From NCBI RefSeq assembly GCF_036634195.1, contig NZ_JAZIFY010000001.1, positions 5,466,501 through 5,530,500 of the forward strand: a stretch of DNA of 64,000 bases. The letters run 5' to 3'. The translations under genes were made by a program, and so were the position numbers. Shown here in pieces: positions 40,525 through 49,978 of this stretch; the first letter of the stretch is position 1; the number at the start of each line of letters is the position of its first letter. The notes beneath the pieces are model-generated. The model searched no databases. It saw only the letters and a program-made list of their open reading frames with translations, and was not told the origin of the DNA. This DNA is from Streptomyces sp. P9-A4. GTDB taxonomy: Bacteria > Actinomycetota > Actinomycetes > Streptomycetales > Streptomycetaceae.

Positions 40525-42444
40525 GTGGCCAACCCCGTACCCCCGCGCGACCGGACCGACCAGCCCTGGCGCTCGGAAGGGGCCCCGCCGCCCCCCTCGC
40601 CGAAGAAGCGGATGCCGGGAGGCTGGGGCAGCCTCATCCTCACCGCGCTCGTCGTCTACCTGATCGCCAACATCGTCCTGTCGTTCTTCAACAAGGGCGA
40701 CGAGCCGACGATCTCGTACACCGAGTTCGACAAGCAGGTCGCGGCCGGGAACGTCACCAAGATCTACTCCAAGGGCGACGCGATCCAGGGGCAGCTGAAG
40801 AACAAGCAGCCCGTCCCCGACGGCGACGGCGACTACACCAAGTTCAAGACCCAGCGGCCGGCCTTCGCCGACGACGGACTGTGGGCGCAGCTCACCAAGC
40901 AGAACGTCATCGTCACCGCCGAACCCGTCGTCCAGGAACGCAGCTTCCTCGCCAACCTCCTCATCTCGCTCGCCCCGATGCTGCTGCTCGTCGTCCTGTG
41001 GGTGTTCATCGCCCGCCGGATGAGCGCGGGCATGGGCGGCGCGGGCGGCATGCTCGGCCGCAAGACTCCGCCCAAACCCGTGGAACTGGAGGGCGGACAG
41101 CGCACCACCTTCGCCGACGTCGCCGGCATCGACGAGGTCGCGGGCGAACTCAACGACGTCGTGGACTTCCTCAAGAACCCGCAGGCCTACCGCGAGATGG
41201 GCGCCAAGATGCCCCGCGGCGTCCTGCTGGCCGGCCCGCCCGGCACCGGGAAGACCCTGCTCGCCCGCGCCGTCGCGGGCGAGGCCGGGGTGCCGTTCTT
41301 CTCCGCCTCCGCGTCCGAGTTCATCGAGATGATCGTGGGCGTCGGCGCCTCCCGGGTCCGCGAGCTGTTCGCCGAGGCCCGCAAGGTCGCCCCGGCGATC
41401 ATCTTCATCGACGAGATCGACACCATCGGCCGGGCCCGCGGCGGCGGCTCCGGCATGGGCGGCCACGACGAGCGCGAACAGACCCTCAACCAGATCCTCA
41501 CCGAGATGGACGGCTTCACCGGCTCCGAGGGCGTCATCGTCCTCGCCGCCACCAACCGCGCCGACGTCCTGGACCCCGCCCTCACCCGGCCCGGCCGCTT
41601 CGACCGGATCGTCCACGTCAACCCGCCCGACCGGGGCGGCCGCGAGGCCATCCTCAGGATCCACACCCGGGAGATCCCGCTGGCCAAGAACGTCGACCTG
41701 GAGCAGGTGGCGCGGACGACCCCCGGCATGACCGGCGCCGAACTCGCCAACCTCGCCAACGAGGCCGCCCTGCTCGCCGTCAAGCGCGAACAGAAGGCCG
41801 TCACCCAGTCCGACCTGTCCGACGCCCTGGAGAAGGTCCAGCTCGGCGCGGAACGCCCGCTGGTGATGCCCGCGGAGGAACGCCGCCGCACCGCGTACCA
41901 CGAGAGCGGCCACGCCCTGCTCGGCATGCTCCAGCCCGGCGCCGACCCGGTCCGCAAGATCACCATCGTGCCGCGCGGCCGGGCCCTCGGCGTCACCCTC
42001 TCCACCCCCGACTCCGACAAGTACGCCTACACCGAGGACTACCTGCGCGGCCGGATCATCGGCGCCCTCGGCGGCATGGCCGCCGAACAGGTGGTGTTCG
42101 GGGTCGTCACCACCGGCTCCGAGAGCGACCTGGAGCAGGTCACCAACATCGCCCGGGGCATGACGGGACGCTGGGGCATGAGCGAGCGCGTGGGCCGGCT
42201 CACCGCCATCCCGGGCGACACACAGGGGGCGTACGGCCTCTCGGCGGCCCCCTCGACCCTCGACACCGTCGACGCGGAGATGCGCCGGATCGTCGACGAG
42301 TGCTACGAGAAGGCCGTACGGCTGCTCCAGGAGCACCGCGACCAGCTGGACGCGCTGGCCGCGGCGCTCCTGGAGAACGAGACCCTGGAGGAGGCCGACG
42401 CCTATCGCGCGGCGAGCATCACGCGCATCCGCAAGGAGGGCTGA
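40525..42444 (+). CDS. ftsH: ATP-dependent membrane zinc metalloprotease FtsH
   Basis: A 639-aa AAA+ protease for membrane protein quality control. Two membrane helices (about residues 34-52 and 146-168) flank an extracytoplasmic domain. The ATPase has GPPGTGKT (237-244), [10 protein letters not shown] and [19 protein letters not shown]. The zinc motif is HESGH (459-463). The start is GTG 40525 with GAGGAG upstream. Streptomyces commonly carry another ftsH elsewhere; in this copy Ser replaces the usual Ala in HEAGH. Confidence 0.95.
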   Translation: MANPVPPRDRTDQPWRSEGAPPPPSPKKRMPGGWGSLILTALVVYLIANIVLSFFNKGDEPTISYTEFDKQVAAGNVTKIYSKGDAIQGQLKNKQPVPDGDGDYTKFKTQRPAFADDGLWAQLTKQNVIVTAEPVVQERSFLANLLISLAPMLLLVVLWVFIARRMSAGMGGAGGMLGRKTPPKPVELEGGQRTTFADVAGIDEVAGELNDVVDFLKNPQAYREMGAKMPRGVLLAGPPGTGKTLLARAVAGEAGVPFFSASASEFIEMIVGVGASRVRELFAEARKVAPAIIFIDEIDTIGRARGGGSGMGGHDEREQTLNQILTEMDGFTGSEGVIVLAATNRADVLDPALTRPGRFDRIVHVNPPDRGGREAILRIHTREIPLAKNVDLEQVARTTPGMTGAELANLANEAALLAVKREQKAVTQSDLSDALEKVQLGAERPLVMPAEERRRTAYHESGHALLGMLQPGADPVRKITIVPRGRALGVTLSTPDSDKYAYTEDYLRGRIIGALGGMAAEQVVFGVVTTGSESDLEQVTNIARGMTGRWGMSERVGRLTAIPGDTQGAYGLSAAPSTLDTVDAEMRRIVDECYEKAVRLLQEHRDQLDALAAALLENETLEEADAYRAASITRIRKEG

Positions 42445-42493
42445 GGGCGCCGGGGGAGCGGGGGCGCCGCCGAGGGCCGAGGCTCCCTCCCGG

Positions 42494-42641
42494 AAGCGGG
42501 CCGGGGGCCGGCGGACGGCGGCGGGACCGGAAGCGGGCCGGGGGCCGGCGGACGGCGGCGGGACCGGAAGCGGGCCGGGGGCCGGCCGACGGCGGCGAGA
42601 CCGGAGGCGGGCCGGGGCGCCGCCGGACAGCGGCGGAACGG
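42494..42641. repeat. 37-base GC-rich tandem repeat, three copies plus one diverged
   Basis: Units start at 42494, 42531, 42568 and 42605, each exactly 37 bases apart, with the core GCGGGCCGGGGGCCGG. The first three are nearly identical, the fourth degenerate. It lies between the convergent ftsH and methyltransferase genes and ends at the stop of the latter. Confidence 0.85.
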
Positions 42642-42642
42642 T

Positions 42643-43374
42643 CTACGGCACCCGGGCGACCACGTACCGGAAGACGTTCGGCATCCACACCGTGCCGTCC
42701 GCGCGCAGATGCGGGGCGAGGGCCTCCCCGATCTCCTTCTCCACCCGGGAGAGGTCCGTCGCCCCGACCGCCTCGTCGTACGCCCCCGTCGACAGCAGCC
42801 CCCGTACCGCGCTCGCCTCGCTCGCGTACCCGAAGGGGCAGGCCACCCGCCCCGATCCCGCCGGCCGCAGCCCCGAGGCCGCCACCAGGCCGTCCAGGTC
42901 GGCCCGGAACCCCCGCCGTGCGTCCTGGTCCGCGAGCCGTTCCGCGACCCGCAGCACCGGCTCCGTGGCACAGCTCTCCGGCGGCCCCCAGCCGGCCAGT
43001 ACGACCGCCGCACCCGACTGCGCCGAACGGGTGAGTGCCAGCAGCTCCGGGAGCACCTCGTCCGTCGCGTGGAAGGCCGTGATCACGTCGTACGGACCGG
43101 CCTCCGGCGCATCCCCGGTGACCGTGACGCCCTCCGGCAGCCGCTCCCTGGCCAGCTCCACGCGCGCGTGGTCCCGGTCCGCGCCGGCGACCCCGGCACC
43201 CCGCGCGGACGCCATCAGCAGAGCGAGGCCCGAGCCGCAGCCGAGGCCCAGGACCCGGGAGCCGGCGCCCACGCCGAGGCGCTCGTACACCGCCTCGTAG
43301 AGCGGGACCAGCATCCGTTCCTGGATCTCGGCCCAGTCACGCGCGGGGTGGTGCGGGACGAGCGTAGGTGCCAT
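42643..43374 (-). CDS. Class I SAM-dependent methyltransferase
   Basis: A 243-aa Rossmann-fold methyltransferase with motif I VLGLGCGSGLALL, an acidic ribose-binding end (AGADRDHARVELAR) and a DVITAFHATDEV segment. The substrate is unknown; the pattern is that of small-molecule enzymes rather than rRNA ones. The ATG at 43374 is the most natural start (APTLVPHHPARDW follows), but its ribosome site is weak and a GTG at 43458 is also in frame. Confidence 0.78.
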   Translation of the reverse strand: MAPTLVPHHPARDWAEIQERMLVPLYEAVYERLGVGAGSRVLGLGCGSGLALLMASARGAGVAGADRDHARVELARERLPEGVTVTGDAPEAGPYDVITAFHATDEVLPELLALTRSAQSGAAVVLAGWGPPESCATEPVLRVAERLADQDARRGFRADLDGLVAASGLRPAGSGRVACPFGYASEASAVRGLLSTGAYDEAVGATDLSRVEKEIGEALAPHLRADGTVWMPNVFRYVVARVP

Positions 43375-43705
43375 GGAAACGTGCCCCAATCCGTGCTCGG
43401 ACGACAGCCCCCCGTAGTCAGGGAACTGCGCATCCCGGGCCGCGTCCAGTGCTCGCACCGCACCGATTCGCCCGGGGGAGCGGCCGGGGCGGGGGTGGTG
43501 GGCACACCCCCGCGCGGGACCGGGTAATGTCCGTGCAAAGCTTCCCGGCCCGGCCCGGGAACCGTTCCCCCGGGGGCGCGCGCACCACGGCCACGCGCCG
43601 GGGCGTATGCGCTACTACGCACCAGCTTGACGCCCCCTGCGCGGCTTCTCCGCAGATCGACGCACTGGCCCTCGTCACGACACATCAAGGGCAACTGACG
43701 GGTAC
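43375..43705. other. 331-base divergent intergenic region
   Basis: No supported gene. It separates the methyltransferase (minus) and SprT-like (plus) genes and should contain both promoters. An AT-rich word AAAATATTT at about 43710 lies just inside the downstream gene, which makes that gene's start uncertain. Confidence 0.4.
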
Positions 43706-44362
43706 GTGCAAAATATTTGGGATGCCCCGGAATGGAACCCGAGGGCGCATCGGCTCGTTGTACGCGACGTGAGCACGACACCACCTGTTCTCGCCGCAGA
43801 GCTGGCACAGGCGTGGGCCGACATTCAGCGGCACCACCCCGAGCTGCCCGATCTTGCCGCGCCCGAGTCCCTGATCGGAGAGTCCTCGTCCGCCTGCGGC
43901 GCCGAGCTCTCCTTCGAACGACTGCTCCACGAGGCAGTCCACGGCATCGCCGCCGCCCGGGGTGTCCGCGACACCTCCCGCGCCGGCCGCTACCACAACC
44001 GCAGATTCCTCGCGATCGCCGAGGAGATGGGCCTCGACCACCCCGAGGAGCCACACGCCAGCAGTGGCTTCTCCCTGGTCACGCTCAACCCCGAGGCGAG
44101 GCGCCGCTACCGGCCCACCATCGAGCGGCTCCAGCGCGCCCTCAAGGCGCACACGGTCGCCACGGCGGCCGACACCAAGCGTTCCTTCCGGGGCCCGGCG
44201 GCCCGGCACGGCTCCTCCGGCGGCGGCGTGCGCGTCAAGGCCGTCTGCGACTGCGGGCGGAACGTGCGCGTGGTCCCGTCGGTGCTCGCCCAGGCCCCGA
44301 TCGTCTGCGGCGGCTGCGGCAAGCCCTTCCGTATCCCGGAGACCGTGGGCGCCGCGAGCTGA
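43706..44362 (+). CDS. SprT-like zinc protein with C-terminal zinc ribbon
   Basis: About 218 aa. HEAVHG fits an HExxH metalloprotease motif, with a possible third ligand in [15 protein letters not shown], as in SprT-like proteins. The C terminus is a zinc ribbon (CDCGRNVRV to CGGCGKPF). SprT/Wss1 relatives act on DNA-protein crosslinks in eukaryotes; the bacterial role is unknown. The start could be GTG 43706 or GTG 43769 (21 residues shorter), and neither has a clear ribosome site. It lies upstream of rpsP. Confidence 0.75.
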   Translation: MQNIWDAPEWNPRAHRLVVRDVSTTPPVLAAELAQAWADIQRHHPELPDLAAPESLIGESSSACGAELSFERLLHEAVHGIAAARGVRDTSRAGRYHNRRFLAIAEEMGLDHPEEPHASSGFSLVTLNPEARRRYRPTIERLQRALKAHTVATAADTKRSFRGPAARHGSSGGGVRVKAVCDCGRNVRVVPSVLAQAPIVCGGCGKPFRIPETVGAAS

Positions 44363-44517
44363 CCTCGCGGTGTGTGGCACAATGGCTAGCTGTACTCGAC
44401 AGTCGCACAGGACCCCTCTCTCCTCCGGCTGACGCGTCCATCGGGCATCCGAGTACCGCAACCCCACGTGGCATCTCAAAGTGCCCAACCACGTCAAGAC
44501 CAGGAGACACCACTCCA

Positions 44518-44961
44518 GTGGCAGTCAAGATCAAGCTCAAGCGCCTCGGCAAGATCCGCCAGCCGCACTACCGCATCGTCGTCGCCGACTCGCGCACCCG
44601 TCGTGACGGTCGCGCGATCGAGGAGATCGGCCTCTACCACCCGACGTACAACCCGTCGCGTATCGAGGTCGACTCCGAGCGTGCGCAGTACTGGCTGTCC
44701 GTCGGCGCCCAGCCGACCGAGCCGGTTCTCGCCATCCTGAAGCTCACCGGCGACTGGCAGAAGGCCAAGGGCCTCCCGGCCCCCGAGAAGGCCCTGCTCG
44801 TCCCGGCGACGAAGGAAGCCAAGCGCGCTTCGTTCGACGAGTTCGCCAAGGCCCTCGAGGGCGGCGACGACAAGGGTGAGGCCATCACCCCGAAGGCCAA
44901 GAAGGCCGACAAGAAGGCGGACGAGGCCGAGGCCGCGTCCACCGAGTCGACCGAGGCCTGA
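44518..44961 (+). CDS. rpsP: 30S ribosomal protein S16
   Basis: A 147-aa S16. The conserved core is [20 protein letters not shown] to [19 protein letters not shown]. The C-terminal 55 residues are a Lys/Ala/Glu-rich extension typical of actinobacteria. The GTG at 44518 has CAGGAGA about 11 bases upstream. First gene of rpsP-khpA, with rimM-trmD-rplS following. Confidence 0.97.
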   Translation: MAVKIKLKRLGKIRQPHYRIVVADSRTRRDGRAIEEIGLYHPTYNPSRIEVDSERAQYWLSVGAQPTEPVLAILKLTGDWQKAKGLPAPEKALLVPATKEAKRASFDEFAKALEGGDDKGEAITPKAKKADKKADEAEAASTESTEA

Positions 44962-44963
44962 TC

Positions 44964-45203
44964 ATGCTCGAGGAGGCTCTCGAGCACCTCGTGAAGGGCA
45001 TTGTCGACAACCCCGACGACGTGCAGGTCGCCTCGCGCAACCTGCGCCGTGGCCGCGTGCTGGAGGTCCGGGTCCACCCCGACGACCTCGGCAAGGTGAT
45101 CGGCCGCAACGGCCGCACCGCGCGTGCGCTGCGTACCGTCGTGGGCGCCATCGGCGGCCGTGGCATCCGGGTCGACCTCGTCGACGTGGACCAGGTCCGC
45201 TGA
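44964..45203 (+). CDS. khpA: KH-domain RNA-binding protein KhpA
   Basis: A 79-aa single KH domain with the GxxG loop in KVIGRNGRTARALRTVV. KhpA-type proteins bind RNA, often with KhpB, and affect small-RNA function and cell size in Firmicutes. The start is 2 bases after the rpsP stop, so it is co-transcribed with rpsP. A strong hairpin follows before rimM. Confidence 0.93.
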   Translation: MLEEALEHLVKGIVDNPDDVQVASRNLRRGRVLEVRVHPDDLGKVIGRNGRTARALRTVVGAIGGRGIRVDLVDVDQVR

Positions 45204-45236
45204 ACAGGCCGGCAGCATCACCTTAGTTGTGCCGGC

Positions 45237-45274
45237 ACGGGCCGGGGAGGGCTTACGAGCCCACCCCGGCCCGT
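45237..45274 (+). terminator. Hairpin between khpA and rimM
   Basis: A 17-bp stem with one mismatch (45237-45253 with 45258-45274) and a 4-base loop, within an otherwise continuous rpsP-rplS operon. It may be a partial terminator or an RNase processing site that changes the ratio of r-proteins to TrmD/RimM. Confidence 0.65.
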
Positions 45275-45319
45275 TGTCGTTCGCGTCGTACGAGCTGTGT
45301 GACAGGAGAGTGTGGAGCA

Positions 45320-45877
45320 GTGCAGTTGGTAGTCGCGCGGATCGGCCGCGCCCACGGCATCAAGGGCGAGGTCACCGTCGAGGTACGGACGGACGAGCCC
45401 GAACTCAGGCTCGGCCCGGGTGCCGTACTGCGCACCGACCCGGCCACCGCCGGGCCGCTGACCATCGAGACCGGCCGGGTCCACAGCGGAAGGCTGTTGC
45501 TGCGCTTCGAGGGCGTCCGCGACCGCACCGCCGCCGAGGCCCTGCGCAACATCCTCCTCATCGCCGAGGTCGACCCCACGGAGATGCCCGAGGAGGAGGA
45601 CGAGTACTACGACCACCAGCTCATGGACCTCGACGTGGTCCTCGCCGACGGCACCGAGATCGGCCGGATCACCGAGATCTCCCACCTGCCGTCCCAGGAC
45701 CTCTTCATCGTCGAGTGCCCCGACGGCAGCGAGCTGATGATCCCGTTCGTCGAGTCGATCGTCATCGAGATCGACCTGGAGGAGCAGCGGGCCGTCATCG
45801 ACCCGCCGCCCGGCCTGATCGACGACCGCGCCGAGATCGTCTCCAGCCGCGACGCCGAGCAGGGTGACGAGGCATGA
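45320..45877 (+). CDS. rimM: Ribosome maturation factor RimM
   Basis: A 185-aa 16S processing factor that binds S19. The N-terminal [18 protein letters not shown] is diagnostic, and the C-terminal PRC-barrel domain contains [15 protein letters not shown]. The GTG at 45320 has GTGGAG upstream. The stop overlaps trmD (ATGA). Confidence 0.94.
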   Translation: MQLVVARIGRAHGIKGEVTVEVRTDEPELRLGPGAVLRTDPATAGPLTIETGRVHSGRLLLRFEGVRDRTAAEALRNILLIAEVDPTEMPEEEDEYYDHQLMDLDVVLADGTEIGRITEISHLPSQDLFIVECPDGSELMIPFVESIVIEIDLEEQRAVIDPPPGLIDDRAEIVSSRDAEQGDEA

Positions 45878-46695
45878 GGCTCGACGTCGTCACGATCTTC
45901 CCCGAGTACCTCGAACCGCTTAACGTCTCCCTCGTCGGCAAGGCACGCGCGCGCGGACAGCTCGACGTCCACGTCCACGACCTGCGCGACTGGACGTACG
46001 ACCGGCACAACACCGTCGACGACACCCCGTACGGCGGCGGCCCCGGCATGGTCATGAAGACCGACCCCTGGGGCGACGCGCTCGACCAGACCCTCGCCGA
46101 CGGCTACGAGAGCGGCGCCCACGGCCCGGTCGTCGTCGTCCCCACCCCCAGCGGGCGCCCCTTCACCCAGGAGCTGGCCGTCGAACTGTCCGAGCGGCCC
46201 TGGCTGATCTTCACCCCGGCCCGCTACGAGGGCATCGACCGCCGCGTGATGGACGAGTACGCGACCCGGATGCCGGTCTACGAGGTCTCCATCGGCGACT
46301 ACGTGCTGGCCGGCGGCGAGGCCGCCGTCCTCGTCGTCACCGAGGCCGTCGCCCGCCTCCTGCCCGGTGTCCTCGGCAACGCCGAGTCCCACCGCGACGA
46401 CTCCTTCGCCCCCGGGGCCATGGCCAACCTCCTGGAGGGCCCCGTCTACACCAAGCCCCCCGAGTGGCGCGGCCGGGGCATCCCCGACGTCCTCCTCAGC
46501 GGGCACCACGGCAAGATCGCCCGCTGGCGGCGCGACGAGGCCTTCCGCCGCACCGCCGCCAACCGGCCCGACCTCATCGAGCGCTGCGACCCGGCGGCCT
46601 TCGACAAGAAGGACCGCGAGATCCTCTCGATGATGGGGTGGGCGCCCGAGCCCGGCGGCCGATTTTGGCGCAGGCTCGAAGACGTGGAAGAATAG
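45874..46695 (+). CDS. trmD: tRNA (guanine37-N1)-methyltransferase
   Basis: A 273-aa SPOUT enzyme that methylates G37 of tRNAs and prevents frameshifting. Motifs: [13 protein letters not shown] at the N terminus, [29 protein letters not shown], and the knot segment [13 protein letters not shown]. The ATG overlaps rimM by 4 bases. Confidence 0.96.
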   Translation: MRLDVVTIFPEYLEPLNVSLVGKARARGQLDVHVHDLRDWTYDRHNTVDDTPYGGGPGMVMKTDPWGDALDQTLADGYESGAHGPVVVVPTPSGRPFTQELAVELSERPWLIFTPARYEGIDRRVMDEYATRMPVYEVSIGDYVLAGGEAAVLVVTEAVARLLPGVLGNAESHRDDSFAPGAMANLLEGPVYTKPPEWRGRGIPDVLLSGHHGKIARWRRDEAFRRTAANRPDLIERCDPAAFDKKDREILSMMGWAPEPGGRFWRRLEDVEE

Positions 46696-46823
46696 GCCGC
46701 TGTCGTCCGTCCGGCGCGCGCCCCTGCCACAGGGGGAACGACGCCGCCAGGAACGGACGATCTTCCGAATACCTTCGAACGTACCGCTGATGACCTGTGG
46801 CATCAGCGAGGAAAGAGACCTCC

Positions 46824-47174
46824 ATGGCCTCCCTGCTCGACCAGGTCAACGCGGCCGCGCTCCGCTCCGACCTCCCCGCCTTCCGCCCCGGCGACACCGT
46901 GAACGTCCACGTGCGCGTCATCGAAGGCAACCGCTCCCGCATCCAGCAGTTCAAGGGTGTCGTCATCCGCCGCCAGGGCTCGGGCGTCAGCGAGACCTTC
47001 ACGGTCCGCAAGGTCTCGTTCTCCGTCGGCGTCGAGCGCACCTTCCCGGTGAACAGCCCGATCTTCGAGAAGATCGAGCTCGTCACCCGCGGTGACGTCC
47101 GTCGCGCCAAGCTCTACTACCTGCGCGAGCTGCGCGGCAAGGCTGCCAAGATCAAGGAGAAGCGCGACCGCTGA
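46824..47174 (+). CDS. rplS: 50S ribosomal protein L19
   Basis: A 116-aa L19 with [25 protein letters not shown] and the C-terminal [22 protein letters not shown]. The start is ATG 46824; a longer frame from 46797 lacks family support. It follows trmD by 128 bases and leads into the signal peptidase cluster, the usual Streptomyces order. Confidence 0.97.
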   Translation: MASLLDQVNAAALRSDLPAFRPGDTVNVHVRVIEGNRSRIQQFKGVVIRRQGSGVSETFTVRKVSFSVGVERTFPVNSPIFEKIELVTRGDVRRAKLYYLRELRGKAAKIKEKRDR

Positions 47175-47243
47175 GCTTCGGCTCCCGGCACGCTCGACGC
47201 TTACGAGCCCTCGGACAGGCAGGCCGGATAGGCTCTGCCACCG

Positions 47244-48035
47244 ATGGACACCGAAGCACAGCACACGGAGCGCGACCCCTCTTCCGGCACGGATTCGTCC
47301 GGCACGGAGGAAGGGTCGCGCTCCGCGCGCGTTCCCGAGGATTCCAGGACCCCGGTGTCCTGGCGGCGCACGGCCTTCGGCGGCGGCGCCTGCGTGGCCT
47401 TCCTGCTCCTCCTGAGCCACTTCGTACTGCAGCCCTTCCTGATCCCCAGCGGATCCATGGAACCGACCCTCCAGGTCGGCGACCGCATCCTGGTCAACAA
47501 GGTGGCGTACCGTTTCGGCAGTGAGCCCCGGCGAGGCGACGTCGTCGTCTTCGACGGCACCGGCTCCTTCGTACAGGAAGAGCCCCCGGGCAACCCCGTC
47601 ACCGGCCTCCTCCACGACGGCGCCGCCGCCCTCGGCCTCGCCGAACCCGACGAGACCGACTTCGTGAAGCGGGTCGTCGGCATCGGCGGCGACCGGGTGG
47701 TCTGCTGCGACAAGGACAGCCGGCTCACCGTCAACGGCGTCCCCGTCCAGGAGCGTTACGTGATGCCCGGCGACCAGCCGTCCAGCGTGCCCTTCGACAT
47801 CGTCGTCCCGCAGGACAGGCTCTGGGTCATGGGCGACCACCGCAGCCAGTCCAGCGACTCCCGCGACCACCTCGGCAACCCCGGCGGCGGCATGGTCCCC
47901 GTCGACAAGGTCATCGGGCGCGCCGACTGGATCGCCTGGCCCTTCGCCCGCTGGTCCACAGTGGCCGAGACCGGCGCCTTCGACGCCGTACCGGCCGCCC
48001 CGGCCGGCGGACACGGGGCGGGGGCCCATGGGTAG
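47244..48035 (+). CDS. sipW: Type I signal peptidase (first of four, SipW position)
   Basis: Membrane enzyme that cleaves secretory signal peptides; 263 aa. One N-terminal membrane helix is followed by the Ser/Lys dyad: SGSMEPTL (Ser71) and VKRVVGIGGD (Lys142). The MGDHRSQSSDSR box is also present. The C terminus is a Gly/Ala/His tail with no second membrane helix, unlike SipY and SipZ. The start is ATG 47244. Its end overlaps sipX by 8 bases. Confidence 0.92.
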   Translation: MDTEAQHTERDPSSGTDSSGTEEGSRSARVPEDSRTPVSWRRTAFGGGACVAFLLLLSHFVLQPFLIPSGSMEPTLQVGDRILVNKVAYRFGSEPRRGDVVVFDGTGSFVQEEPPGNPVTGLLHDGAAALGLAEPDETDFVKRVVGIGGDRVVCCDKDSRLTVNGVPVQERYVMPGDQPSSVPFDIVVPQDRLWVMGDHRSQSSDSRDHLGNPGGGMVPVDKVIGRADWIAWPFARWSTVAETGAFDAVPAAPAGGHGAGAHG

Positions 48036-49062
48036 CCGGGGACGCCCGCCCGGCGGAACCGGCCGGAGCCCCGCACAGGAATCCGGCCAGGCCCTGCCGG
48101 GACGGGCCGAACGGCGCAGGCTCGCCCGCAAGGTGAAGCGGCGACGGCAGCGCTCCGCGCTCCGCGAGATCCCCGTCCTCGTGACGGTGGCCGTGCTCAT
48201 CGCGCTCGTCCTCAAGACCTTCCTGGTCCAGGCCTTCGTCATCCCCTCCGGCTCCATGGAACAGACGATCCGCATCTCCGACCGGGTCCTCGTCGACAAG
48301 CTCACCCCCTGGTTCGGCTCCCGGCCGCAGCGCGGCGACGTCGTCGTCTTCAAGGACCCCGGCAACTGGCTCCAGCAGGAGGCCACCCCGCCCGCCGACG
48401 ACCCGGTGGGCATCAAACAGGCCAAACAGGCGCTCACCTTCATCGGGCTGCTGCCCTCGGCCGACGACCGGGACCTGATCAAGCGGGTCGTCGCCGTCGG
48501 GGGAGACACCGTCCGCTGCTGCGGCGAGGACGGGCGGCTCACCGTCAACGGCGTACCGCTGGACGAGCCGTACCTGCATCCGGGGAACCCGCCGTCCACC
48601 ATCCCGTTCGAGGTGAAGGTCCCCGAGGGGCGGATCTTCGTGCTCGGCGACCACCGCTCCAACTCGGCCGACTCCCGCTTCCATCTCGACGAGAAGGGCC
48701 ACGGCACGGTGTCCGAGGAGCAGGTCGTGGGGCGCGCGGTGGTGATCGCCTGGCCCTTCGGCCACTGGCGGCGCCTGGAGGAGAGATCGACCTTCGACGC
48801 CGTTCCGGACGCCAGTGCGAGTTCCGAGTCCGCGCGCGGTCTGTCGCATAGTGTGTCCCAGCGGAATCTCAACGGATTCACCGGGCTCCCGACCCCTGCG
48901 GAACTTCTGCTCGTTATGGGAGTGGTGGGCCTGTCCCTGACCCGGGACGGGCGTTCGCACGGACTGAGGAGTGGATGTGGGGGATTTGGCCGTCGGCGCA
49001 CGATCCGGACACGATGGGCCCGACAAGGGGGCCGACGGGGCCTTCGACGACACGACGGGTGA
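48028..49062 (+). CDS. sipX: Type I signal peptidase (SipX position)
   Basis: A 344-aa signal peptidase with a basic N-terminal lead, a membrane helix (about 49-66), catalytic Ser76 in IPSGSM and Lys152 in IKRVVAVGGD. Its C-terminal part has a weak hydrophobic stretch (AELLLVMGVVGLSL) and then about 40 basic, low-conservation residues that are read through the start of sipY: the two frames overlap by 86 bases. If the true end is earlier, a frameshift or sequence error would be needed, which I cannot test. Confidence 0.88.
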   Translation: MGSRGRPPGGTGRSPAQESGQALPGRAERRRLARKVKRRRQRSALREIPVLVTVAVLIALVLKTFLVQAFVIPSGSMEQTIRISDRVLVDKLTPWFGSRPQRGDVVVFKDPGNWLQQEATPPADDPVGIKQAKQALTFIGLLPSADDRDLIKRVVAVGGDTVRCCGEDGRLTVNGVPLDEPYLHPGNPPSTIPFEVKVPEGRIFVLGDHRSNSADSRFHLDEKGHGTVSEEQVVGRAVVIAWPFGHWRRLEERSTFDAVPDASASSESARGLSHSVSQRNLNGFTGLPTPAELLLVMGVVGLSLTRDGRSHGLRSGCGGFGRRRTIRTRWARQGGRRGLRRHDG

Positions 49063-49906
49063 CGACGTGACGGGTGACGAGCAGACGCAGCCGCCGGGCG
49101 GCGACGCGCCGGACGACGCGGCGGGCGGGTCCGGCCGGGCCCCGAAGAAGCAGCGTTCCTTCTGGAAGGAACTGCCCCTCCTCGTCGGCATCGCGCTCGT
49201 ACTCGCCCTGCTGATCAAGACCTTCCTGGTACAGGCGTTCTCGATCCCGTCGGAATCGATGATGAACACGCTCGTCAAGGGCGACCGGGTCCTCGTCGAC
49301 AAGCTGACGCCCTGGTTCGGCTCCGAGCCCGAGCGCGGCGAAGTCGTCGTCTTCCACGACCCGGGCGGCTGGCTCGAAGGCCAGCAGACACCCACGCCGA
49401 ACGTCGTCCAGAAGTTCCTCAGCTTCATCGGCCTCATGCCGTCCGCCGAGGAGAAGGACCTCATCAAGCGCGTCATCGCCGTCGGCGGCGACACCGTCTC
49501 CTGCAAGGAGGGCGGCAAGGTCGTCCTCAACGGCGTGGCACTGGACGAGACCTCGTACCTCTACCCCGGCTCCGTCCCCTGCCAGGACTCCTTCGGTCCC
49601 ATCAAGGTCCCCGAGGGCCGCATCTGGGTCATGGGCGACAACCGCCAGAACTCCCTGGACTCCCGCTTCCACCAGCAGCTCCCCGGTGGCGGCACGGTCT
49701 CCAACGACGAGGTCGTCGGCCGCGCCGTGGTGATCGCCTGGCCCGTCACCCGCTGGGCCACCCTGCCGGTGCCCGACATCTTCGACCAGCCCGGCCTCAA
49801 CAAGGCCATGACCGCCGCCCCCCTCGGCGCGGCCGGCCTCGCCGGAGCGCTCCCGCTGGTGCTGTGGCGCCGCAAGAAGCTCGCCGCCCGGCATACCGCC
49901 GAGTAG
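48977..49906 (+). CDS. sipY: Type I signal peptidase (SipY position)
   Basis: A 309-aa signal peptidase. An acidic ~55-residue N-terminal lead precedes the membrane helix, then Ser84 in SIPSESM and Lys154 in IKRVIAVGGD, and the box MGDNRQNSLDSR. A C-terminal membrane helix (AAPLGAAGLAGALPLVLW) ends in a basic stop-transfer. GTG 48977 is chosen because AGGAG lies 5 bases upstream; GTG 48971 is too close to it. It overlaps the end of sipX. Confidence 0.9.
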   Translation: MGDLAVGARSGHDGPDKGADGAFDDTTGDDVTGDEQTQPPGGDAPDDAAGGSGRAPKKQRSFWKELPLLVGIALVLALLIKTFLVQAFSIPSESMMNTLVKGDRVLVDKLTPWFGSEPERGEVVVFHDPGGWLEGQQTPTPNVVQKFLSFIGLMPSAEEKDLIKRVIAVGGDTVSCKEGGKVVLNGVALDETSYLYPGSVPCQDSFGPIKVPEGRIWVMGDNRQNSLDSRFHQQLPGGGTVSNDEVVGRAVVIAWPVTRWATLPVPDIFDQPGLNKAMTAAPLGAAGLAGALPLVLWRRKKLAARHTAE

Positions 49907-49978
49907 CGACCCGCGGGTAGGGTGCCGTCCCGGACGGTCGACGGACCACCGTCCGTCACCGACCCACGGGGTGCGCAC

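Noticed and set aside
42494..42641. Regular repeats that might be a CRISPR array
   Set aside because: The 37-base units are directly joined without unique spacers, and no cas gene is nearby.
44377..44392. Possible sigma-54-like TGGCAC word and a -10-like CACAAT before rpsP
   Set aside because: Streptomyces lack sigma-54, and no -35 at the right distance supports the CACAAT; a similar word occurs near 1547 and 51342 without better support.
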